Origin: Akkermansiaceae bacterium UBA1506
Lineage (GTDB): Bacteria; Verrucomicrobiota; Verrucomicrobiia; Verrucomicrobiales; DEV007
Direction of reading: 5' to 3'
Assembly (NCBI GenBank): GCA_002323995.1
Contig: DCQY01000096.1
Span: 1 to 13,092, forward strand
DNA length: 13,092 nt
In this document: positions 1 to 7,083 of the stretch, one piece after another
How positions within the stretch are numbered: position 1 is the first letter of the stretch
How the letters are laid out: the number at the start of each line of letters is the position of its first letter
Made by a program: the position numbers and the translations under genes
The notes under the pieces: model-generated
Seen by the model: the letters and a program-made list of their open reading frames with translations, nothing else
Told to the model about the DNA's origin: nothing
Database searches by the model: none

Positions 1-28
1 CATAAACCAGGGAGCGTCCCCACCGCTT

Positions 29-2608
29 ATGAACCGCAACCAATTCACTCTTAAACTACAGGAAGCTTTCCAGGCTGCTCAAAGCCTGGCAAACGAGCAG
101 TCTCACGCCGAAATCAGCAGTGTGCACCTGTTCTCCGCTCTCCTTGGCCAACCGGACGGCGTCACCCGGCCCATTCTCTCGAAGATCGGAGCGGATCCGG
201 ACTCATTGAACAGCCAGATATCGACATTACTTGGCAATCTCTCCTCCGTTCAAGGTAATGCAGGTCAGCAGGTTTACCTGAGTTCAGACCTGCGTGCCGT
301 CATGAGCACCGCCGAAAAAATTCGCGGCAAAATGAATGACGACTTCACCAGCGTGGAACATGTGCTCCTCGCCATCATTAACGAGGGCAATGCCGACCTC
401 AAATCCCTGCTCCAGCACCAAGGCGTGACCGAAACAAGTTTGCAGCAGGCAATCCAGTCTGTCCGCGGCAATCAGCGAGTCACCGATCAGGACCCGGAAG
501 GCAAATACCAGTCTCTCGAGAAATACGGCACTGATCTCACCGCCATAGCACACGAAGGCAAGATCGATCCGATCATCGGCCGCGACGAAGAGATTCGCCG
601 CGTCATGCAGATTCTTTCACGACGGACCAAGAACAATCCTGTTCTTATCGGAGAACCCGGCGTTGGTAAGACGGCCATCGCTGAAGGCCTCGCCCGGCGC
701 ATCGTCAGTGGCGACGTTCCCGACTCCCTCAAAAACAAAAGGCTCATCGCCATGGACATTGGCTCGATGATCGCCGGAGCTAAGTATCGAGGAGAATTCG
801 AAGACCGCCTCAAGGCGTTCCTCAAAGAAGTCACCGAGAGCGATGGCGAGATCATTCTCTTCATCGATGAGCTCCACACCATCGTAGGCGCCGGAGCCAG
901 CGAAGGCGCAGTCGATGCCTCCAACCTGCTCAAACCGCAACTCGCCCGCGGCGAGCTCCGCACCATTGGTGCCACAACTCTGGACGAGTATCGCAAATAC
1001 ATCGAGAAGGACGCCGCTCTCGAGCGACGGTTCCAGCCGGTCACCATCGACGAGCCAAGCACTGAAGACACCATCGCCATTCTTCGCGGCATCAAGGACC
1101 GCTATGAAGTGCATCACGGCGTCCGCATCAAAGACTCGGCCCTGGTTGCCGCAGCCACCCTGAGTGATCGCTACATTTCCGACCGTTTTCTTCCCGACAA
1201 AGCCGTCGACCTAATCGACGAAGCGGCTTCCCGGCTCAAGATTGAGCTAGACAGCCTGCCCACCGAAATCGACCAGCTCGAACGCCAGGGCATGCAGCTC
1301 GAAATGGAGCGCCAGGCACTTCAGAAGGAGAAAGACGACGCCAGCAGGGATCGTCTGAAGAAAGTGGAGAAAGAAATTGCCGACATCAAGGAACAGGCTG
1401 ATGCCCTCAAAGCCCAGTGGCAGAACGAAAAGTCAGTCATCGACCAGGCCAACGTCGTTCAGGAGGAACTCGAACAACTCCGCACCGAACTCGAACAGGC
1501 TCAACGCGAGGGCAACCTCGGTCGTGCCAGCGAGATCCAGTATGGTTTGGTTCCCGACAAGGAAGACGCTCTCAAAGCGGCCAAGGCCGAGCTGCAGAAA
1601 ATGCAGAACGCCAACCGCCTCCTCAAAGAGGAGGTCACCGAAGAAGACATCGCCGAGGTAGTGAGTTCGTGGACCCACATCCCTGTCTCCCGCCTCCAGG
1701 AAGGCGAGCGATCCAAGCTCGTGCACATGGAAGATCGTCTCGGGGATCGGGTTATCGGCCAGAAAGACGCTGTCGTGGCGGTCTCGAATGCCGTTCGACG
1801 GGCTCGCGCCGGACTGCAGGATGAGAACCGGCCGATCGGTTCATTCCTTTTCCTCGGCCCAACCGGAGTGGGAAAAACCGAGCTTTCGCGGGCTCTCGCC
1901 GAGTTCCTGTTCGACGACGAGCATGCCATGGTTCGCATCGACATGAGCGAATACATGGAGAAACACGCCGTTGCCCGACTCATCGGAGCTCCTCCCGGTT
2001 ACGTGGGTTATGAAGAAGGGGGACAGCTTTCTGAAACCGTCCGACGCAAGCCCTACTCTGTTGTTCTATTTGACGAAGTCGAAAAGGCACACTCCGACGT
2101 CTTCAATGTGCTTCTCCAGGTCCTGGATGACGGGCGCATCACGGATGGCCAGGGACGCACGGTCGATTTCCGGAACACGGTCATCATCATGACCAGTAAC
2201 ATCGGATCAGAATACATCATGTCCGAGGAAAACCCGGAGCAGCGTGAAGCTCTCGTCAACGAAGCGTTGCGCGGACACTTCCGCCCCGAGTTCCTCAACC
2301 GAATCGATGAAACGATCATCTTCGACCGACTCAGTGAATCTGATCTCAGCGAAATCGTGAAGATCCAGTTGGCTCGCGTCATCAAGCGACTCGAAGCTCA
2401 GGGTCTCAACCTCGACCTCAGCGATGCTGCCCTCGAGCAACTCGCGACGGAGGGGTATGATCCGGCCTACGGTGCCCGCCCGCTCAAGCGCGTCATTCAG
2501 AATCGACTGCTCGACCCGCTCAGCCTCGACCTGCTCGACGGCAGGTTCAAAGACGGCGCCACCATCACTGTCGACATCCGGGACGGCCAATACACCTTCA
2601 GTTTGTGA
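29..2608 (+). CDS. clpB: ClpB, ATP-dependent protein disaggregase (Hsp100)
   Basis: Cytosolic hexameric AAA+ chaperone that works with DnaK/DnaJ/GrpE to thread polypeptides out of aggregates after heat or other stress. At 859 residues it has the normal ClpB length and order: Clp N-domain repeats (about 1-145); NBD1 with Walker A GEPGVGKT at 208-215, Walker B FIDELHT and pore-loop tyrosine Y253 (KYRGEFEDR); a long coiled-coil middle domain (about 410-525, rich in Glu, Lys and Gln) that separates ClpB from ClpA; and NBD2 with Walker A GPTGVGKT at 610-617, Walker B D682/E683, pore loop GYVGYEEGG (Y658) and a C-terminal small domain. No ClpP-binding IGL-type loop was noticed, as expected for a disaggregase. 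Only 28 bases precede the ATG; GGGAG there is a distant, poor ribosome site. The promoter is outside the window, so heat-shock control cannot be judged. All catalytic motifs look intact. Confidence 0.98.
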   Translation: MNRNQFTLKLQEAFQAAQSLANEQSHAEISSVHLFSALLGQPDGVTRPILSKIGADPDSLNSQISTLLGNLSSVQGNAGQQVYLSSDLRAVMSTAEKIRGKMNDDFTSVEHVLLAIINEGNADLKSLLQHQGVTETSLQQAIQSVRGNQRVTDQDPEGKYQSLEKYGTDLTAIAHEGKIDPIIGRDEEIRRVMQILSRRTKNNPVLIGEPGVGKTAIAEGLARRIVSGDVPDSLKNKRLIAMDIGSMIAGAKYRGEFEDRLKAFLKEVTESDGEIILFIDELHTIVGAGASEGAVDASNLLKPQLARGELRTIGATTLDEYRKYIEKDAALERRFQPVTIDEPSTEDTIAILRGIKDRYEVHHGVRIKDSALVAAATLSDRYISDRFLPDKAVDLIDEAASRLKIELDSLPTEIDQLERQGMQLEMERQALQKEKDDASRDRLKKVEKEIADIKEQADALKAQWQNEKSVIDQANVVQEELEQLRTELEQAQREGNLGRASEIQYGLVPDKEDALKAAKAELQKMQNANRLLKEEVTEEDIAEVVSSWTHIPVSRLQEGERSKLVHMEDRLGDRVIGQKDAVVAVSNAVRRARAGLQDENRPIGSFLFLGPTGVGKTELSRALAEFLFDDEHAMVRIDMSEYMEKHAVARLIGAPPGYVGYEEGGQLSETVRRKPYSVVLFDEVEKAHSDVFNVLLQVLDDGRITDGQGRTVDFRNTVIIMTSNIGSEYIMSEENPEQREALVNEALRGHFRPEFLNRIDETIIFDRLSESDLSEIVKIQLARVIKRLEAQGLNLDLSDAALEQLATEGYDPAYGARPLKRVIQNRLLDPLSLDLLDGRFKDGATITVDIRDGQYTFSL

Positions 2609-2614
2609 ACACAA

Positions 2615-2642
2615 AAAGAGCGCGGCAATCGCCGCACTCTTT
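2615..2642. terminator. Hairpin terminator between convergent clpB and TPR gene
   Basis: AAAGAG-C-GCGGC, loop AATC, GCCGC-A-CTCTTT: a stem of 11 pairs with one C/A mismatch. It starts six bases after the clpB stop. On the - strand the stem is followed by a run of five T (CTCTTTTTG), so it is a textbook intrinsic terminator for the TPR gene. On the + strand the T run is only TTT, so it may act less strongly for clpB. It is probably used in both directions. Confidence 0.75.
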
Positions 2643-2685
2643 GCATAAAAACCAATAGCTAGTAACTAACAGTCAATCAGCGGCA

Positions 2686-4104
2686 TCAGCCGCCATATGA
2701 CTTCTCAACGCGCTCAGCCACATCTTTGTAGCCGTAGTCGACAGCGTAGATTTCCTTGAGGGATTCGAGATACTTTTCTCCGTTACCCATTTTTTCATAG
2801 AGGAGCCCCACATTGTAGAGAAGTTCTTTTTTGGTGTTATCCATCACCTGCATTTCAGCGATAGCTTCCTCAAACTGGCTGGCAGCCAGATCGGACATAT
2901 TCATCCGATCATAGCACTGGCCCAGCATGTTCATAACCTTGATCCTCAAGTTTGGGCTTCGCTTGGCCTGCTGAAGATGCTGGATTGCTTCCCGATACTC
3001 GCCATTGTCGTAGAGCCTTGATCCCAATTCATACCGAAGATCATTATCGGTGGGATTGCGTTCCACTCGCTCTTTGGACTCGGCAATAAGCTGCGTCTTC
3101 TGTCCGGCCTCCGCATCTTTCAGTTGCTGCTTGTATTGCTCGATGTCCGGATTCTCCGGGTTTTCCTCCACAAACTTTCGGAGATCAGCGAGGTAATTTG
3201 CATTAACCGTCTCGCGAATTTCTGCCACTTTCTTTTCAAGTGCGGGATCATTTGAGGAAAGTGAGAACGCCCAGTCATAGAATTGGAGAGCACTCGAAAA
3301 ATCTTCAAGCTCTTCGTAGGTAGCAGCGAGCTTCTTCACCACTGTGATGTTGTTCTGATCCTGATTGTATTCTTCAAGCAGGCGAGCCACCTGCTCTTGA
3401 AGCTGGTCTTCGGTCATTGCGGCACGACCTTCACTTTCAAGATCAGCGGCGGCCCCTTTATCTCTCAAAAGCTCTCTCCAATCTCCATCGCTGTCCCATT
3501 TCTGGGAGGCAATTGAACCACGAGCGGTAGCATCCTTGTATTTTTTTGACGCCTCAAGGTCGGTCCGGTTCTTCTCAACAATCTTTCCGAATATCTCTGC
3601 TGCTTTGTCGAAAGCTTCTCGCTCCATGTAAAAGTCACCCAACTTGTGGCAGAACTTAAGATTGTCAGGATCCCCCTCGATGACGGTCTCAAGGGCGTAA
3701 CCGGCGGTCATAGCGAGCCCCGCTGCGAGAGCAGCTTCGTAGAGCAATTCGTTTCCCTGGGCATTGTAGGGGTCTGTGCCAAGCACTTCTTTTTCCAGTG
3801 CATCCATTACCTTAAGCGGATCCTTTTTGACCTGACCCTGCATTTTCATCACTTTGAGAGCTTCGCCGCCAAGTTTCACGCCTTTCTTACCCTCCTTGGC
3901 TTTTACCGACGACAGACGAAGCGCCCGTCGTCCTTCAAGGAAGCCGGGCTCCTGCTTCAAAATCGCTTGGATCAGACTGATGGCGTAATCCCAGTTTCTG
4001 AGCTCCAAAGCACTTTCCGCCTTGAGATAAAGCTTCTGCAGTTTATCCGGCAGCTCAGTCTGTTTTACTTCGTCTTTGGGGCCTTCTGTCGATTCTTCTG
4101 ACAT
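2686..4104 (-). CDS. Tetratricopeptide-repeat protein, cytosolic, unknown partner
   Basis: A 472-residue acidic, Lys/Glu-rich protein with no signal peptide or membrane segment, so probably cytosolic. TPR-like helix pairs with the usual A/G, Y/F and A spacing are visible at about 23-66 (ALELRNWDYAISLIQAIL), 147-190 (KLGDFYMEREAFDKAAEIF), 253-290 (LAATYEELEDFSSALQFYDWAF), 355-384 (ELGSRLYDNGEYREAIQHLQQA) and 388-460 (MLGQCYDRMNMSDLAASQFEEAI, then YNVGLLYEKMG). The stretch between about 195 and 250 looks less regular and may be a linker. TPR arrays bind other proteins, but the sequence does not show which. It converges on clpB and shares its terminator, which alone does not imply a joint role. 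No catalytic domain was recognised. Confidence 0.9.
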   Translation of the reverse strand: MSEESTEGPKDEVKQTELPDKLQKLYLKAESALELRNWDYAISLIQAILKQEPGFLEGRRALRLSSVKAKEGKKGVKLGGEALKVMKMQGQVKKDPLKVMDALEKEVLGTDPYNAQGNELLYEAALAAGLAMTAGYALETVIEGDPDNLKFCHKLGDFYMEREAFDKAAEIFGKIVEKNRTDLEASKKYKDATARGSIASQKWDSDGDWRELLRDKGAAADLESEGRAAMTEDQLQEQVARLLEEYNQDQNNITVVKKLAATYEELEDFSSALQFYDWAFSLSSNDPALEKKVAEIRETVNANYLADLRKFVEENPENPDIEQYKQQLKDAEAGQKTQLIAESKERVERNPTDNDLRYELGSRLYDNGEYREAIQHLQQAKRSPNLRIKVMNMLGQCYDRMNMSDLAASQFEEAIAEMQVMDNTKKELLYNVGLLYEKMGNGEKYLESLKEIYAVDYGYKDVAERVEKSYGG

Positions 4105-4155
4105 ATTCTTGGGGATACTGTTTGTCTTTATTAACTCGCTACCTAATCGCTTTTC

Positions 4156-4171
4156 GGAGGAAGGAAGGAAG
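4156..4171. repeat. GGAA tetranucleotide tract in the TPR gene leader
   Basis: GGAGGAAGGAAGGAAG holds three GGAA units in a row plus a near unit. It lies between the candidate -10 box and the start of the TPR gene, so the transcript would carry the TTCC complement. On the + strand it looks like a Shine-Dalgarno sequence, but no usable start codon follows at the right distance. Confidence 0.4.
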
Positions 4172-4175
4172 CCGT

Positions 4176-4181
4176 ATTATA
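4176..4181 (-). promoter_or_regulatory. Candidate -10 box for the TPR gene
   Basis: The - strand reads TATAAT exactly, about 72 bases upstream of the TPR start codon, leaving a leader of roughly 65 bases. The best -35 candidate, TTCGCT with an 18-base spacer, matches TTGACA at only three positions. The call therefore rests on the -10 box and its place in the gap between divergent genes. Confidence 0.35.
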
Positions 4182-4314
4182 AATCACCGCGCTTGATTTA
4201 GCGAATGTTGAGAGGCGGGACAACGAAAAAAGCGAAATTACGATTTATTTGTCCGCCTTTCATTTCGATTAAGGTGACTTGCCAGCGGGTCGTTTCGCCG
4301 CTTTACTCACTATT

Positions 4315-4833
4315 ATGATGCGTCGAATCACCGCTCTCGCTTGCCTGCTGGCGACAACTTTTCTGTGCTACGGTGGTGGTCAGCAGTCGAAAAATGGTCG
4401 CCTGATCACGATGCACTTTGAAGAAGAGTCAAACAGCAACCCCAAAATGGTGACTCCAGTGAAGCTCGGCAGCGAGCATCGCCAGTATTTCTTCAGCAAA
4501 ATGCCGACTTTCACGGCTTCTGATATAAAGTGGTTCTACCCGTTCACATCCGAGGATGGTGTCACCTACGGTGCTGCTTTCCGACTCAAGGACTATGCTG
4601 CTCGAGAGCTTGAAGAGCAAACACTTGTCAACCACGGCAAGCTACTTGGTGTCCGCTGCTCAGACGCGCCTTTGTCCGTGGTGCTGGTAGATCGCCCCAT
4701 CACGGACGGTATCGTCGTTGTCTGGAGCGGACTTCTGCAGCGACATCTAAAGGAAATGCAGAAGCAATTTCCTCATGTCGATGACTTGGAAGGTGGATTT
4801 GATGGACCAGAGTTTGCCCTCCCCTCGCGATAG
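4315..4833 (+). CDS. Small exported protein with a SecD-P1-head-like core
   Basis: A 172-residue protein that I do not recognise as a named family. Residues 1-20 (MMRR, then a hydrophobic run ending LLATTFLC) look like a Sec signal peptide. Cys18 is preceded by Leu, not Gly/Ala/Ser, so a lipoprotein box is unconvincing. Residues about 85-140 (FRLKDYAARELEEQT, GKLLGV, LSVVLVDRPITDG, VVWSG) follow the pattern of the SecD P1 head: strand, helix ending in a Thr, 'gk.lai..dg', 'PI..G...isG'. This is a by-eye resemblance and the rest of SecD is absent. A TTG 36 bases upstream could extend the frame, but it would put polar residues before the signal peptide, so the first ATG is chosen. The M23 peptidase gene follows 69 bases later in the same direction, which suggests a shared transcript. 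Confidence 0.7.
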   Translation: MMRRITALACLLATTFLCYGGGQQSKNGRLITMHFEEESNSNPKMVTPVKLGSEHRQYFFSKMPTFTASDIKWFYPFTSEDGVTYGAAFRLKDYAARELEEQTLVNHGKLLGVRCSDAPLSVVLVDRPITDGIVVVWSGLLQRHLKEMQKQFPHVDDLEGGFDGPEFALPSR

Positions 4834-4902
4834 CGTTTAAGACGAGGCTCAGCGTGTGTCCGAAACACGTCATTCAAGTTCACGGCTCCCGACAACCCTG
4901 CC

Positions 4903-5937
4903 ATGAGATTCTTCCCCTTTGCGTTTCTCCTTCTAGGCATATCACTTCCCGCATTGGCCGAGTTCCGACCGCTCGGACTCGTCCTAACCTCCGATAACGA
5001 TGCGATCTTTTCGACGGACCCGTCCAGGTTTTACATGTATACCGATCGCCACTTCGAGGGCGTCAACTCGAAGCCGTGGCAAGGTGGTACTTACGGGTTC
5101 TCTCGCAACCAAAGGCGTACCGATATTGGTATAGTCTACACCCGACTTCACGAAGGGATTGATATCCGGCCAGTCCATCGAGATAATTCCAACAATCCGC
5201 TCGACAAAATCCGCTCCATTGCCGACGGCACGGTCGTGCATGTGAACAATTCGAGTTCGCATAGCAATTATGGACGCTATATCGTCGTGCACCACGACTG
5301 GGGTTATGGGCCATTCTTCTCTCTCTACGCTCACTTGGGTAAGGTCCACACGACTCGAGGTCAGGGAGTGAAAGCGGGAGAAACAATCGGCATCATGGGC
5401 TACACCGGTGCAGGCATCAACCGCGAGCGGGCCCACGTCCATCTCGAGCTTTGTATGATTGCCAGCGACCGGTTTCCCGGATGGTATGACAGGCACTTCA
5501 CGAGCGAAAACCGGCACGGTCTCTTCAATGGGTTTAATCTCATCGGCATGGATATTGCCGGCCTTTATATCGAGCATCGTAAAGACCCTGATATCACCAT
5601 CCCGTCCTTTCTCCTCGAACAAAATGAGGCCTACTATAAGGTTATCGTTCCAAACCACGGCCAAGTGGACATCCTGCGTCGCTACCCTTGGCTACTGGAA
5701 GACCTTGACCGGGGTTCTAACCCTCCGAGCTGGGAGTTTTCCTTCGCCGCAACAGGCGTTCCGCTTCGTGCCCGCCCCAATTCTAAGTCGACCAATGTTC
5801 CCATCGTTTCCTACGTGAAACACTCGCAAGTTGACCACAGCTACATGACCTCTGCCCGTATTACCGGAACCGGAAACAATGCACGTCTCACGCCTTCAGG
5901 ATCCCGCTTCATCCAACTGATCAGTGATTCATTCTAG
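4903..5937 (+). CDS. Exported M23 (LytM-type) metallopeptidase
   Basis: A 344-residue protein with a clear Sec signal peptide (MRFFPFAFLLLGISLPALA, likely cleaved after residue 19). Residues about 75-185 form an M23 peptidase domain with the zinc ligands present: HEGID (H83, D87), YAHL (H144) and HVHLE (H178, H180), plus the usual GxxIGxMGYTG turn at 160-169. Family members cut peptide cross-links in peptidoglycan, so a periplasmic cell-wall endopeptidase is likely. The domain has an unusual insert (RPVHRDNSNNPLDKIR) between the HxxxD motif and the 'ADGTV' strand. The C-terminal ~155 residues match nothing I recognise; a short stretch, TGVPLRARPNSKSTNVPIV, faintly resembles an SH3b strand. 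No Shine-Dalgarno sequence precedes the ATG, which is fixed by the signal peptide. Its last bases overlap the end of mnmA on the other strand. Confidence 0.88.
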   Translation: MRFFPFAFLLLGISLPALAEFRPLGLVLTSDNDAIFSTDPSRFYMYTDRHFEGVNSKPWQGGTYGFSRNQRRTDIGIVYTRLHEGIDIRPVHRDNSNNPLDKIRSIADGTVVHVNNSSSHSNYGRYIVVHHDWGYGPFFSLYAHLGKVHTTRGQGVKAGETIGIMGYTGAGINRERAHVHLELCMIASDRFPGWYDRHFTSENRHGLFNGFNLIGMDIAGLYIEHRKDPDITIPSFLLEQNEAYYKVIVPNHGQVDILRRYPWLLEDLDRGSNPPSWEFSFAATGVPLRARPNSKSTNVPIVSYVKHSQVDHSYMTSARITGTGNNARLTPSGSRFIQLISDSF

Positions 5938-7025
5938 CAATCAGTCTCGTGAATAATTTCCTGAAACACCCCTCCGCCAAGCAACCTGCGACCATCATAA
6001 AAAGCACAGACCTGCCCTGGTGTAAGAGCTCGCTGCGGTGTCTCAAATTCAAGGATAGCCGTGGTATCATCGAGGAATTCCGGGCTTACACCGACGGCAG
6101 CTGAGCGATAGCGGGGCTGCGCGGCCAACCCAGCCGCCGACGTGAGCGGTTTATTGGTCACCGATATACTTCCGACCCGACATTTGGTCGCATACAGCTT
6201 CGGAGTTTTCGGGTCGTCGAACGCAACAACGAGTTCATTACTCTCTGACCGCTTCTCCACCACCACATAGGCTTTCCCGTAGGTGTTGGAGGGAACGCCC
6301 AACCCTTTCCGCTGACCAAGGGTGTGGAGATGCAATCCCCGATGACACCCCACCTCACAGCCATCCAGCGTCACGATTGGCCCCGGATTATCCTTGATGT
6401 AGTGCCCGAGAAAATCCGACATCTTTATATCCCCGATAAAACAAATGCCTTGGCTGTCTTTCTTCTGGGCTACCGGAATTCCACAGCGCTCCGCTTCCTT
6501 TCTCACGTCGGGTTTTGGAAGATGACCGATTGGGAACATGGCAGGCTGAATCTGGTCCTGCTCCAGCAGAGCGAGGAAGTAAGTTTGATCTTTGCCGTCA
6601 GCCCCTCTAACGATATCCGCAAGCCCGTCATCATGTCGTTCGATTTGGGCGTAGTGCCCTGTGGCGAGATACTCAAAATCCTGCGACTTCGCGAACTCAC
6701 GAAAAATGCCAAATTTCATCTCGCGGTTACACATCACGTCCGGATTTGGGGTGACGCCGCCACGGTATCCAGCGAGAAGATATTCCACCACACGATCGCG
6801 GTACTCGTCCATCAAGCTGAGAATTCGAAACTCGATCCCGAGATAATCACAAACAGCCCTCGCGTCCCGAATGTCCTCCTCCCAAGGACAGTCGCCAGGC
6901 AACTGCTCCTCATTCGTGAAGTTTTTCATGTAAGCGCCCACGACTTCATGCCCTTGCTCAAGAAGAAGGGCTGCGGCAACCGAGGAGTCGACTCCTCCAG
7001 ACATAGCAGCTAAGACACGGGCCAT
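5934..7025 (-). CDS. mnmA: MnmA, tRNA-uridine 2-sulfurtransferase
   Basis: Cytosolic enzyme that activates U34 of tRNA-Lys, -Glu and -Gln with ATP and inserts sulfur to give 2-thiouridine, using persulfide from a cysteine desulfurase relay. The 363-residue protein has the PP-loop SGGVDSS at 9-15, the substrate-recognition segment TPNPDVMCN with D96 and catalytic C99, the second catalytic cysteine C195 in SQGICFIGD, and HTLGQRKGLGV at 234-244, followed by the C-terminal beta-barrel domain. All key residues are present and the length is normal. The frame can be extended upstream to a TTG at 7082, but the extra 19 residues are absent from the family pattern, so the ATG giving MARVLAAMSGG is used. 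It lies 58 bases after the ABC ATPase stop on the same strand, so co-transcription is likely. No regulatory signal specific to mnmA was found. Confidence 0.97.
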   Translation of the reverse strand: MARVLAAMSGGVDSSVAAALLLEQGHEVVGAYMKNFTNEEQLPGDCPWEEDIRDARAVCDYLGIEFRILSLMDEYRDRVVEYLLAGYRGGVTPNPDVMCNREMKFGIFREFAKSQDFEYLATGHYAQIERHDDGLADIVRGADGKDQTYFLALLEQDQIQPAMFPIGHLPKPDVRKEAERCGIPVAQKKDSQGICFIGDIKMSDFLGHYIKDNPGPIVTLDGCEVGCHRGLHLHTLGQRKGLGVPSNTYGKAYVVVEKRSESNELVVAFDDPKTPKLYATKCRVGSISVTNKPLTSAAGLAAQPRYRSAAVGVSPEFLDDTTAILEFETPQRALTPGQVCAFYDGRRLLGGGVFQEIIHETDC

Positions 7026-7083
7026 CGGGCGGCGAATGTCGGCTACCTCGAGAGTTTGCGCAAGTCGCAGCAGCGGGAGCAAT

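Noticed and set aside
487..1095. Long open frame antisense to clpB
   Set aside because: It lies wholly inside clpB on the other strand and its translation is low-complexity (Ser/Arg/Met rich). GC-rich conserved genes often leave such open shadow frames.
1456..1468. GTTC-AGGAG-GAAC, resembling a second LexA box
   Set aside because: The spacer is five bases rather than four, and the site is inside the clpB coding region.
4279..4314. TTG start with AAGGTG upstream for the small exported protein
   Set aside because: AAGGTG is only two bases from the TTG, and the extra residues would precede an otherwise typical signal peptide.
4853..4869. Possible small hairpin CGTGT-GTCCGAA-ACACG between the two exported-protein genes
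   Set aside because: Only five base pairs and no T-run, so it cannot be called a terminator; it probably arises by chance.
6324..7013. 229-codon open frame antisense to mnmA
   Set aside because: mnmA has all its catalytic motifs on the other strand; the antisense translation shows no domain and no ribosome site.
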